Source: Chara braunii | Taxonomy: Eukaryota; Streptophyta; Charophyceae; Charales; Characeae | DNA: 20,357 nt | Direction of reading: 5' to 3' | Assembly (NCBI GenBank): GCA_003427395.1 | Contig: BFEA01000002.1 | Span: 203,120-223,476 of the forward strand | Shown here: positions 7,961 to 18,639 of the stretch, piece by piece | Position numbering within the stretch: position 1 is the first letter of the stretch | How the letters are laid out: each line of letters opens with the position of its first letter | Notes under the pieces: model-generated | What the model was told of the DNA's origin: nothing | Databases searched by the model: none | The model's input: the letters and a program-made list of their open reading frames with translations, nothing else | Position numbers and translations under genes: made by a program

Positions 7961-8836
7961 CTATCCCCCATACCACCCCAGTTCTACCATACTGTTGGAG
8001 GGAAGGGGGAAGGGTTCTGGGAAGTCATTCATCGTTCTCATCGGGATTGTGGCGTCCACCTTGGTCCACTCATGGAAGATCAGCCTATAGTCCTTGCTTT
8101 GCCCTTTCCCCTCATGATCTTTCCCCTGATCCCCATTTCTTCCTACCCGTTCCACCCTCCCCATCTTTCCCCCATATTTCCCCCCAAGCCAGCTTGCACT
8201 GAAGTCCTGAGTTTTTTTATTTATTTGTAAGTGACTGATCTGTGTTTTAGCTTCTTCCCAGTGTATTGTTATCCCTGTTTGGATTTGCTGCTGTAAGGTT
8301 TCTGTGAATTCCGGCCCTTCCAATCTCACTCCCTCCATCTTGTATGTGCAGCGGCACCTCAAAAGTGCCCATATCACTGCCCTGTGCCCCAGTTCAAAGA
8401 TGTTTTGGGTGAAGGCGTCTGCTTGTTCCGCAGACCATGTTTCTATTAGTAGTGCTCTCCAGTCCCATGGCCAGTGCGTTGTTATTTCTAGCTGATTCCA
8501 GATCCTGTCCCACCAGCGCCAGAGCCAAATTGCCCCCAGACATTGCAGAAAAATGTGTTCTATTGTTTCTGGTATTTTTCTAGCTGGGAATGAACTAGAG
8601 CACAACTTGCACCAAGGCAGAGCCCGTCCGCTCTGTTCCAGGGACGTCCGGTCTATCAGCCAATCATTGGTCGGTAGGTAGCGGTGATCCATTTGCCATT
8701 GGAGGGAAGCCAGTTTCGCAGGTTTCCTTTTGGCTAGGTGGAACCATTGACTCCCCGAAGTGATTCTTTGCTGATATTTAAGTGCTTCATCCATCTGGCC
8801 TCTACCTGGTCTCGGAGGTTGGTTTTGGGTCGAATC
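7961..8836 (-). pseudogene. LINE-C ORF2, C-terminal part with CCHC domain
   Basis: Open to a TAG at 7961-7963. It starts mid-protein at the LINE-B junction with the residues IRPKTNLRDQ, which align to LRVKINLKDK in LINE-B. The zf-RVT-type zinc motif is intact: WCKLC and then ETIEHIFLQC, with Cys, Cys, His and Cys at 8611-8540. The body that follows (WPWDWRALLIETW, FTQNIFELGHRAVIWALL, VRLEGPEFTETLQQQIQT) matches the LINE-B C-terminus at roughly 60% by eye, so the two belong to one family but different subfamilies. A methionine at 8794 is not a real start. The C-terminal half is free of stops, unlike LINE-B's own copy, but without the RT it has no function alone. Confidence 0.9.
8826..8836. repeat. 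11-bp target-site duplication of LINE-B, left copy
   Basis: TGGGTCGAATC directly left of the LINE-B poly-T and identical to 16481-16491. The next base outward differs (T here, C at 16480 on the element side), so 11 bp is the full length of identity. Confidence 0.88.
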
Positions 8837-9289
8837 TTTTTTTTTTTTTTTTTTTTTTTTTTCAGAATACCCGTGACATCAGATAGGAGTGATGATAAGA
8901 GCATACACTCCTACCTGACTTGCCGGGGCTCCGGTCTATTGGTGGGGAGCTGCACCTGCTGGAAATCGGGTCCAGCGTCCCATTGAAGGATAATGAGAAT
9001 ACAATGACATCGTGAATGTACATCACATACTGGTAACCGGGCCTAGTGCCCCACACTTTACTGCTACTGCTGCTCTGAACTATGGGTCGGGGAAATTGAT
9101 GATGAAGATCAAGATGCAGTTGAAATTGATGGTAAAAATGTAGTACTGCTTTTGGTCTGATCAGAACCTCTTCACTCTTTTCCGAGCGCCAGGTTTCCTC
9201 CATAGTAATTAGTTCTGTTCCAACCATGTTAACAGATTGCACATTCCCTGCACACTCCCTGAAACTTTACCTTGCTTGCTATCCATAAC
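8837..9289 (-). promoter_or_regulatory. LINE-B 3' UTR, stem-loops and poly(A)
   Basis: 3' UTR 9289-8863, then 26 A's on the minus strand (T's at 8837-8862). In + coordinates: SL1 at 8958-8976 (GCTGGA with TCCAGC, loop of 7), SL2 at 8928-8950 (GCTCC with GGAGC), SL3 at 8884-8913 (TAGGAGTG with CACTCCTA, 1-base bulge, ATG with CAT, loop ATAAGAG). An SL1-like sequence with a weaker stem is repeated at about 9031-9049. Stem bases differ from LINE-C in pairs, so the structure and not just the sequence is kept. A role in RT template recognition is inferred from plant and animal LINEs with structured 3' ends. Confidence 0.78.
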
Positions 9290-12200
9290 TTAAAACCAGG
9301 ATCCATGAACAATAGACAATGGAGGAGGGGGAAAAGGGTCTGGGAATTCCAAGACAAAACGCAGGGGTACAGAAGGATCACATGATGTCCATTCCTCAAA
9401 AATAAGCTTATAATTCCTATTTATTTCTTCCTCTTCCTCTCTTGTGGCCCCTTCCCACTGTACCTTTCCCAACTTCCCCCCCTGGATTCCTCCCAACCAG
9501 TTTATATTGAATTTTTGAATATGTTTAAGAATCTCAGTCCTAGAATTTAAGAGATTTATTTTTTCTTTTGTCCGAGTCCATTTGGTGGAGATATCTGTTT
9601 GTACTTGTTGTTTAATGGTATCAGTGAACTCAGGGCCATCAAGCCTCACTCTCTCCATTTCGTGAGTGCATCTTCTAAGCCATAGGGCCCACATGACTGC
9701 TCTCCTCCCAATTGTGAACATATTTTGCGTAAATTCATCATAGGGATCTGAGGTCCATGCTTCCAAGAGGATAGCCTTCCATCCCCATGGCCAGGGACTT
9801 TGTGGTCCTAATTGAGACCAAACACGGTCCTACCATCTCCAGAGTCAGACGGAACCAGGACATTGCATAAATATGTGCTCAATCGTTTCTCGAATCAGTC
9901 GACTAGGAAAGGCTGTTTCACAAAATTTGCACCATCTAGATGCTTTACCTGTTCATTCTAAAGAGGACCTATCCATCATCCAGTCATTTGTGGGGAGGCA
10001 TCTATGTTCAATTTGCCATTGGAGTGAAACCACTTTGGCTGGTTTAGATTTCATTATATTAAACCATTTGATCGATCTTAAGTCCTCTCTACTGATGTTG
10101 AGATGATTCATCCATCTAGATGAAATTTTGTCCTTCAAATTTATTTTCACTCTTAGCATTCGATAAATTGATTTGACTGAGAGGGTGTGAAGGACTCTTT
10201 TGTTAGCTATCTTCCCTTTACCTGACAACTTCCAGGTCCAGTTGGTGATAGGTCGTACAACTCCCAAATTATGTCCCCATTTGAGAATTTATCTAAGATA
10301 TTTCCAATTTCATGAGGATGGTTTTTGGTAGCCACCCAATCGTTAATCTCTAACTTGGGTCCTTTTTGAAGAATTTGAACCCATTCCAGAGGGAATAAGT
10401 CTATGATACTCTCAACTGCTCTCTCTGGGAAATGACTATAACGGAGTCGTTCCTTCAAAAGTGATGGGTCAATCCAATTATTTGTCTGTTCATCCCATAA
10501 GTCTTTTATTCTCAGGATCTCTTTCTTGACCCAGAACTTCCAATGAGAGTCCATACAGTGAAGGACACAACCTTCAATACCTCTAATCCATCGGTTGTTG
10601 AATAGAGGCTATTGGCATACCTCTTCCCATCTGGCAGGGAAGTTCTTTTCGGTCAGGGGCAACTTTCTCCATGTTTTAAGCAAGGAAATCCACAAAGGAT
10701 CTTTGCACAAATCATTCCTAGCTGCTTGTCTATCAGAGTCAACATGCCCTACCTGGCTTTTGTGAGTGCCCCTAGGAAGGGGCCAGGAACAATTTTCCAA
10801 CCACATAATGGGATCAACCTTTTCTGGTGTTTAGGGAGCTAAACGTTTAATTTGTTTCCATGCTAGCGCTGCCCATTGAGTCTGTGGATTAAATATGAGA
10901 CATTTTATCCATTGAATAGATAAAGCCATAGCTTGGGTTGCTGGGTCAATAACCCCTAGCCCCTCTTTAATCTTGGGTTGGATTATCGATTGCCAGACCA
11001 CTCTATTAATCACATTCTTATATTCATGATTGCCTCTCCATAGGAAAGTTGTTAATTGTTGTCGGAATATTTTGAGTGCTGCCTTGTCTAAAGGCCAGAT
11101 AGCGGACTTGTACCAGATTGAAGCAAGGATAACATTATTAATAACCAAGGTACGTCCAAGTATTGAGGAGTGCTTATTCTTCCATAATTCCATCTTGGTA
11201 AGGGCATTTTGAGTAATCCATTCATTATTAGTTTTAGGTTTTTCATCAGCTGAGAGAGAGATTCCCAATACCCTAATAGGAGTGTCTAGAGGAAGCCACT
11301 TGACCCGGGGTTGTTCTGGGGGTCTGCCTCCTTGATGATGAATCCACCACCCCAATGTCTTGTTTCCCCAATTAATCTTCATATCAGATATTATCCATCA
11401 ATTTTTGAATTTTTTCTAAATTTGTTTGAGATGCCTCTATCATAAGAGAGAGGTCATCAACAAAAATGGAGCAGATTGGAATAACATCTTCTGGTATTGA
11501 GGATACCTGGATACGCTTGATGTCTTTATGATATCGAAGATTCACTGCTAAGACTTCCATTATAATCACAAACAAGTAAGGAGCAATTGGATCCCCTTGT
11601 CTGACTAATCTTTGCAGGGGGATAGGTGGCGCCACGTTGCCATTAACCATGACTCTGCTCGTGGCATTACCATGAAGGATCTGAATCCATCTCCGAAAGC
11701 AAGGGTCAAAGTCAAATTTCTCTAGACACTTATCAAGAAAGTACCAATCCACATGATCATATGCTTTTTCAAAATCAATAAAAATGAAAGCGACATTATG
11801 TTTGGATTAACGAGATAGTTTAATCAGTTCATTTATCAGAAGTACATTATCTTGAATATTTCTTCCATTAATGAAACCAGTTTGCGCCGGATGTATAATA
11901 TCTGTGATAACTTTCGATAGATGATCGGCTAAGGCTTTAGCTACCAGTTTGTATACGACTGTTAGTAATGTAATAGGCCAATAATTACGGATATTAGTCT
12001 TCGCTCCTTTCTTGTAAAGAAGAGTTAAGACCCCTTGACCCACTATCCCTCCCATTTCACCTGAGTTCCAGACTGTTTGGTAATAGTCCATTAGGTTTTG
12101 TGAAAGGGAGTCCCATAGCGTTTTTCAAAATTCCTTTGGAAGACCATCAATCCCTGGAGTTTTCTCTTCTTCCACTAACATTAATGCCGTCCATATTTCC

Positions 12201-13714
12201 TCTTTGGTAAGGGGTGCTTCCATTGATTCTTTTTGTTCTTCTGATAATGTTTTAGTAAGAGGTATTAAAAATTCCTCTACTTCCTTGGTTCTTAAATCCA
12301 TTGGGATATCCTTGTTTCCATATGCGAAGAGATCCTTAAAAAAGTCTCGAGCTAGTTTAGTAGATGCCGCAGTTGTGGTAACCCATGGAGCATCCTTATT
12401 GAAAGGATCTTCTAAAGCTTCAATTATCGTTTTACCCGTTCTTGCTCTGGCCATTGCAAAGAAACATGCGTCCATTGATCCTTCCATATTGTGACGTCGT
12501 AGCTTACCCCTGATTCTCAGACCTTACCACTTATACTCCATTTGGGTCAGTAGTTGTTCCTCCAATTCTTGTATTTCATTGGCTAATGTCTCTAAGACTT
12601 CTCGATCTTCTGACTCTGTTTCAATTTGTTGAAGCTCTTAAAGTCTATTGTGTAGTTGCGTTTCTTTTAAATATCTCCGTGATGCCAACATCTTGGAATA
12701 TTCATTGCATTTACGGCCTAAAAATATTAGGCCGTTATTGAACCATTCTATATCATATTTGATATGACACCTTTGGCTCTTCAAAAATTTCCATACCTCC
12801 TGAAGATAACTTACAAAACAATCCATTTTTAGATGGGACGTGTTTAGTTTATAATATCCTCTTCCTTGGTCTGGTTTCTTACGAAATGAGAATATAGCTA
12901 CAAACATGGCATGATCTAGTCCCGGATAAGGACTTCTAGGAAATATTTCTGCAATTTGCAAGGCCCCTTGTAGCTCCTGAGACACAAGAATAAGGTCAAT
13001 ACAAGATTTCGTAGTTTGTCTTGACCGACCTTTCCTAAAGTAGGTAAAAGTTTTGGATGTGGGACGCAACCTTCTATATGAGTCATAAAGATTAAGTGTG
13101 TGGCATAAATTGGCTACCAATAGTTCGTCTGATTCAACATAAGAGGGGGATGGGATATGCCACCGATCCAGATGCCGGTCGGGAGCCGCGTTAAAGTCCC
13201 CTTCAATGATTACCGGAATTCCTACCGGGAGGCGCGGGAAGATGTTGTTAAAAAATTCTTGACGTTCGCCAACTTCATTTGGTCCATATACACACAGAAT
13301 ACTGACAACTTCTAACTCAATTATCGCTAAAATGTATACCCATCTCCCCTGCACTAAATCTGCTTCCCGGTTAATCACTTCCACCTTGGAGTCAGGAGAA
13401 ACCCAAATAGCTACATCAGCACTACCCGGATTGGGGGCGTGAGCTCTATACGATTGATGTTGCCAAAGATTTTTGTGGCAATAGTTATGAGCGTCTGTGT
13501 TCATTAGGTGAGTTTCTTGGATGCATATAACGTCAGGTCATTCTCTACTTTCTACTCCTTTGAGTTGATCAAATATAGCTTGTTTTTTATTTTGTTTGGC
13601 CGACGCCAGTCCATTCACATTCAAGGACCTAAGATCTAAATCAGCGTTTCTCTTCAGAATCTTCCAATCTTTGTCCTTATTGTATAGTACATCAATCACC
13701 TTGATTCCTTCCAT
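9290..13714 (-). pseudogene. LINE-B ORF2: AP endonuclease, reverse transcriptase, zf-RVT CCHC
   Basis: ATG at 13714, TAA at 9292-9290, about 1,470 codons. The endonuclease, which nicks target DNA, shows LRSLNVNGL (residues 28-36), CIQETHL (64-70), VYGPN, EGDFNA (171-176), SCIDLIL (237-243) and GLDH (265-268). The RT shows KTPGIDGLP, FINGRNIQDN, FIFIDFEKAYDHVDW, RQGDPIAPYLF and the catalytic FVDD at 11464-11453, then MKINWGNK and RVLGISLS. The zinc motif WCKFC ... ETIEHIFMQC lies near 9924-9850 and is followed by a basic/acidic tail. Damage: in-frame stops beginning at 13540, 12640, 12526, 12127, 11809, 10833, 10611, 9955, 9847 and 9832, and frameshifts near 11385 (some residues after FVDD also appear lost) and near 10250. 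Otherwise one frame holds throughout. All catalytic residues seen are intact, so inactivation came from stops and indels. Confidence 0.93.
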
Positions 13715-13776
13715 TTACTTTTTCATGTATCTTAGTAACCTGCTTGAGTGAGTGATCTATCTGGAAAACAACATCC

Positions 13777-16388
13777 TCACAGATCTTTCCAATTGCTTGA
13801 TTCCAGGATCCCACATGCCTTAAGAGTACCTAGACTCATAAGGCGAAATAAGATCGTACACACATCCATTTCAGACATGAACTTGCTTGGTTTAATTTTC
13901 AGTAATTGAATGTCCTTCAGATTCTCGCTTTCGAACCAACGGAGGTCAATCTGTTTCGAGGACTCATACTTGAGGTACACATCCCTTTCAGCAATTCTAT
14001 ATGGCTCCGATGCTAAGGTTAGTGTTGCTACTCCTCCCGGGGGGAACTGTTCCTTAATAAGTTTCATTACATCTGATTTAATTAAGGAGTCTCCAACTAT
14101 TCCTCTTGTAAGGGAAGACAATGAGAGGAATGAGTAACTGATTCCCTGCACCGTCACTTCACCGTATGAGGACTCGGGTATTTCTGAAAGACCCACCTCC
14201 CAACCCCCTTCTTTACATCGCACTGGGAGGACCACAATCCCTGTCTTGGAGAGCTTGTATGTCTCAGGCTTTATGGTGAGATACTGCCAGAGTTTCAGAC
14301 GCTTACTAGTTACTTCTGGGATCCGTGTGATTGGGGACTGTGATTCCAAACTTTCCTGTTCTTGCTGGCCATCATCTGTGAGATCAATCATCTTTACTAT
14401 CTGATCAGTCTGAATCCCTTCAATAACTATATTGTTGTCTTTCTCGCTAGCTGTTTGTTGTTGGATAGCCATCGGATTTTTCGAGTATTGAGTAAGAAGA
14501 AGAAATTTCCGTTCCCCCGTTAACTCGGAAATGATTTCCTTGAGTTTTCTTGTTCCTTCAGGTTTTACAGACTTGTTGGGATACAAATCTTCATCAGGAA
14601 TCAAAATCTTCCTTGAATTTGTGAGTCAACAATATCCTTCCCTACAATTCTGCCCACTTCCTCATTTCCTTCACAGTCTTCACTTTCCTTCTTTTTTGTA
14701 TCGGATAAGACCGAAATATCTTCTTCCTTTGGCTTGATCCCTTCTTTTGACTCTGGGGGACCAGCACATAGTTGCTCTGTGAGTCCGAAGGCTGTGAACT
14801 TTCAAAAAAACAGTATCCTTGGCTCATCACTGGTTGAGGTGCCTCTGTTTCCAAGGAAACATCCATGTTTAATGCCGATAGAGAAGGAGCTATGGGAGAG
14901 TGGGAAGAGTCCTTTCACTGTGTGCTAAGACTGTTGTCACTATTGTTGTGAATAGAGACTGTGCTCATCTGCTACACAGCGATCTCTTGTGTCCCATTCC
15001 CCTCTTGCTGACTGTTGGAACAACCTGCAGATTGGGAGCTTGAAAACTCGATCAGAATAGAGTCCGAATGTATTCTTTCCTCTTGTTTGTGTTCCTGGGA
15101 ACCCAACTGTAAAGTTAGCATCTCTGATTGCTTGTCAATAATCTTATTCTTAATCGTTCTGTGATTCTTTTTTTTTTTTTTTCCCTTTTTTTGGAGTCAA
15201 GGCTAAGTGGCTAAGTTTTTTCTGCCTTAACAGGGACTTGTAGGCCAGGGTACCAAGGTAAATGCTATCATTTCGACTTCCGTTAACTTTTCTTCTACCC
15301 CTTTTTGAGGTATCCTCAGGCTTCTTCTCCTGTTCCCCTCCCTTTCTTGCTAGTTGTTTGAGCTTTCTCAGTCCCTTACTTACTTTAGGCAGAAATCTAT
15401 TCTGTTGTTCGCTTTCATCTGCTGAAATTGAGTGTTGAGCACTCAACTGCACATCCCTTTGTTGGAGGGTCAAGAAACCAGTGTCTCCCTCCAAAAACAT
15501 GGGATTGAAACGTGTGGCTACAATGCCAAACAACCTATTGCAGATATCTGCCCAATCAGTCCCTGGTAGAGGACCGTACTGCAACTGCATCACAAGTTTC
15601 AGACTGTCACTGTTGACAAAAATAGACATTAACTGCTTGTGAATGCATAGCCAATACTCCTCTTCCACATTGGGAAATTTAATCTTAAAGTTAGTCAAGA
15701 TCCAATCAACTGGTTTAGTGAGTTATGTGTGCAGGGTAGATATCGGCTCCATGTTGGTCCCTTGCGGAAACAACGTTGAGAGGGGGGAGGCTGCTACTGG
15801 AGTTTTTTCCACCTCCATCGGTTCTGTTTCAAAAGAATCTTTGAGCAGATCTAACTCCATTTGGTGAAGGGAACAGTCTTATGTGGGTGTGACGACCTCT
15901 TCTTTCCCAGCAACAGAAAGTTCCACAGTTCCGGTCTCCTGTGTCAATGGGTGCTCTAGCTGCATTGGCTGTTCTGGTGGTAGAGGAGACGGTTGAGAAG
16001 GAGATTTCTGTTTTTGTGTTCCTCCTTTCCTTCTTACTACCTTCCACTCCAAATTACCGTTCTTAGGCATATAGGCCGTCGGGGAGGGACCAATAAATCT
16101 TATATTACCATTCTTTTGGTTGGTTCGTTCCTGTTCCGCAGGTAAGTTATGCTGCATTTCTTGGATTGAACCTTTCTCTGCATTCGGCGCATTATGCTTG
16201 CTGTGTGAATTCTCCTTTATTGCCTTCGTTTCCCCTGGTTTGGCCGTCCCATAAGTCCCAGCTGTCCCTGTGGACCTTGTTGTTCCTGCAGTTCCGTTGG
16301 TTTTAGGCTGATGGGATTGTTGGATCTGTTGGGGTTGTCCCCCTCTTCCTCCTCGAGTCTGAATGGGGGGTTGCAACTGTTGCTGCAT
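13777..16388 (-). pseudogene. LINE-B ORF1: unusually long nucleic-acid-binding-type protein
   Basis: ATG at 16388, TGA stop at 13779-13777, about 870 codons, long for a LINE ORF1. The first ATG after the junction is used because the codons before it belong to the leader. Segments: Gln/Pro-rich N-terminus with GGRGGQ (residues 1-30); imperfect TGTAGT repeats (32-50); a basic patch WKVVRRKGGTQKQK near 115-128; a block with NVEEEYWLCIHKQL near 240; Lys-rich stretches near 340-413; a Ser/Gln-rich part; and a C-terminal region of 275 codons (14604-13777) with no motif I can name (QYLTIKPETYKLSKTG, VVLPVRCKEGGWEVGL). I see no CCHC knuckle. Damage: stops at 15881, 15725, 14974, 14917 and 14644, a frameshift in the A15 run at 15182-15168 and another between 14642 and 14604. 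Identity as ORF1 rests on position 62 nt before ORF2. Confidence 0.75.
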
Positions 16389-16480
16389 TGGGGAGGACTG
16401 AGGAGGTATCCAATCTACAGGCGGTCGAGGAGATTTTCGAAGATCACCTCTACCCTCCCAACTCCAGCCTATTGGTTGGC
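16389..16480 (-). promoter_or_regulatory. LINE-B 5' leader
   Basis: 92 nt between the target duplication and the ORF1 ATG. It contains no stop in the ORF1 frame, so reading continues from the flanking LINE-C into ORF1. No internal promoter element is evident. Such a short leader suggests that the 5' end may be slightly truncated or that promoter sequence lies elsewhere. Confidence 0.6.
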
Positions 16481-16491
16481 TGGGTCGAATC
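16481..16491. repeat. 11-bp target-site duplication of LINE-B, right copy
   Basis: TGGGTCGAATC, identical to 8826-8836, located at the 5' end of LINE-B. On the minus strand it encodes part of MIRP, the point at which LINE-C ORF2 is interrupted. Confidence 0.88.
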
Positions 16492-16920
16492 ATTCTATAC
16501 ATTGACTTGACTGACATGCTGTGTAACGTTTGGGTGCTTGACTTCCTTTTTCCCCCCAACCCCGTCCATGACCACTCCATCGGGTCAAGAGATAGCTGCG
16601 CGATCGGGGTGTCGGGGGAGAAGGCCACCCATTTATCTCCCTCCACAAGCACTCTAGTTCGCGACAGTTCTTCTTCCTGGTAGCAGCATGTCTCTTCTGG
16701 GGTGGGTCTATGGAGAGTCTTATCCCGACTTATTTTAAATATGTCCACAGTCATCGGGCCTTTTGGGTTGCAACATACCACCTTTCCCATTACCCCTTTG
16801 CTACCATGGATCTGCACCCAATCTGTTTCTTGTAAAGTGGGCTCTTTCCTGAGGATTTTCCACCAGCTCAGGGGGATCCTTTAAACTATCTCCTCGAGAG
16901 CCAATTCCAGTCTATGGTTG
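16481..16920 (-). pseudogene. LINE-C ORF2, segment upstream of the LINE-B insertion
   Basis: Minus-strand reading that aligns with LINE-B ORF2 between its RT and its CCHC domain. PLSWWKILRKEPTLQETDWV near 16875-16816 matches PLEWVQILQKGPKLEINDWV in LINE-B. WSWTGLGGKRK and LHSMSVKSMYRMIRP near 16575-16483 match WTWKLSGKGK and LHTLSVKSIYRMLRV. SVKS-Y is the usual lead-in to zf-RVT domains. An in-frame TAA lies at 16883-16881. The reading stops at the insertion and resumes at 8836. Similarity fades beyond about 16920-16980, so LINE-C appears 5'-truncated or too decayed there. An open frame starting at 16817 runs from here into LINE-B and is not one protein. Confidence 0.85.
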
Positions 16921-18639
16921 TATTGTTTTCTGTGATCGCACGACTTTCTGCGAGAAGCTACTTGGGGGAATGCGACGGGTCGAAGGGGTGAGCTGTGGAA
17001 AAATGGGTCGGGCGGGCTAGTTGTATGGATGCCCCCGTTTCTTTTCGTTTTCTGTTGGAAGTTGTCAGATCGGTGTCGGGAAAATCCCGTACCAACGGTT
17101 GGGTGGTCACGCTATGATGGGCTCGAGAAATAACTGTACCATAGCTTCTTTCTTGTTTTGCTGTGAGCACTGGGGATTTTTGGCGCGATCATCACGTGGG
17201 AATATCGTTTTTGAATTTTCAAATGATGGGCTCGCAGATTTGTTTTTCTTTCTGCCTTTTCGGAATTTCTCTTTGCAATTAGGACTTAGGATAGGAATTT
17301 AGGTATTCTGAATTTTGCTGCGCCGCGCTTGTGCGCATCTTGCTGCGCTCGGAACAGGGTTCTGACTAGATTGCGCCCTTAATCTTGTGTAATTGTCGTT
17401 TTTGGCGGGCGCGATTGCAACTGTATCTTTCTTCTTTCTTGGGTTCCCTCGTGTTTACCCGCCTTCTCCTTCTTCCTCACCACGCATACTCTGTTCTAAT
17501 TGGCCGGAGCACCTGCATGACCGGATCGATGCGTGGAGTGTGGCTACGACCCCCACGCCGCGGCCTGTCCATGCAGATGTAGGCAATTCCTCTTTTCTCC
17601 TATTGTCCACCTGCGCAATGAGGTTCTTTTCGTTGTTTTCTTCTTTTCCTCTGTTCCTCTGTATAATTTTGAATCCGGATATGATCGATTTTATCGCAGC
17701 CTTCTTTTGGACTTCTTTTGTAAATCGTCTCAGATCTTCCTTGTTAGTTGTATTTTTGTATGTATGCATGGAATGAATGTGAGTCCCCTTTACTAGCGAT
17801 CCTTTCGGATTTTTCACCCTTGTTTGGCGATGTCCGTTTCAACTCTGTCTACTACTCATTTGCGTGAGCCATACGCTCAATTATGGATGTTTTGGTTTAG
17901 TCGTTAACTTTCGATCAACACGAGTGCTATAAGAAGTTGATGATCCTTTCTCTTCTTCCCCTCCCCCTCTTCCCTCCTTTGGTCACATGTATGATATGTG
18001 ATGACTGGAGCTTACCCGATGCCGCAGGGATAAGATATCTGCATGCATGTTGAATGCGATCGACCCGCTGAACCTCCCCGTTGTTTCCCACGTGCATGCT
18101 CGCGTACGACCGCGATCTCGAGGAAACCGAGTCGCTACGTACTCGCTCGCCCGCGTGAGTCAGCCCGGAGCTCCGTATGAGGATGTAGGGGAACGAACTT
18201 TCTAAACGGACATGGCTGCAGAATTTCCCTCTAGGATGTCCAATCGTGAGAGTTTGAGGGACCCGGAAAACCGCGAGTACCGGAAAGGTTAACAACTCCC
18301 ACGGCGGGGGAACTTGAGAAACTCGGAATTCCCCTGTCTAACAGAAAATGACCGATTATGCATAAGGGATTTTCACTGTGCCATAACTAACGACCCCAGG
18401 GGCCCCGTACAAACTCACGCAATATTTCATATCCCCCGGCTTCGTCGTTATCGCTACCAATTTCCCTCCCTTCCATCTCCTCCTCCCATACCACCAACTC
18501 ACGGTGGTACCGTGGAATTCCATAGCCCCGTATTGACCCCACACGCCGTGCAGAAATTGCAGGCGGCGCGGCAACCGCCGAGCCTCTGGAATTACGGAAC
18601 CTAGCCATAACGCGCGATGTCAATTGCCACGTGTCCACA
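16921..18639. other. Unassigned DNA upstream of LINE-C
   Basis: Several frames of 60-130 codons on both strands overlap one another and show no family motif; none is supported. No RT, transposase, tail or TIR was seen. If LINE-C once extended here its sequence is no longer readable. A T/C-rich stretch on the + strand lies around 17420-17480 and 17580-17670. Confidence 0.5.

Larger units (their letters stand above)
7274..8836 (-). mobile_element. LINE-C, 3' portion (host of the LINE-B insertion)
   Basis: Minus-strand LINE segment with the C-terminal ORF2 (8836-7961), a long 3' UTR (7960-7296) and a 22-base poly(A) tail (T's at 7274-7295). It begins exactly where the LINE-B poly(A) ends. Its first codons continue the ORF2 that breaks off at 16481, so the two pieces are one element split by LINE-B. 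The outer target duplication of LINE-C was looked for next to GGCGGGAATC at 7265-7273 and not found upstream. Confidence 0.88.
8837..16480 (-). mobile_element. LINE-B: near full-length L1-like non-LTR retrotransposon
   Basis: 7,644-bp element on the minus strand with all standard parts in order: a 92-nt leader, ORF1 (16388-13777), a 62-nt gap, ORF2 (13714-9290) with endonuclease, RT and CCHC domains, a 427-nt 3' UTR and a 26-base poly(A). An 11-bp target duplication flanks it, and removing it restores the LINE-C reading frame. Both ORFs carry nonsense codons and frameshifts, so it is inactive, though the decay is moderate. The target cut lies within AGAAT/GATTC on the minus strand, not at a TTTT/A site. 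Confidence 0.93.

Noticed and set aside
17385-18295. Several 60-130 codon frames on both strands upstream of LINE-C
   Set aside because: They overlap each other, have no motifs and show no continuity with LINE ORF2; treated as chance frames.
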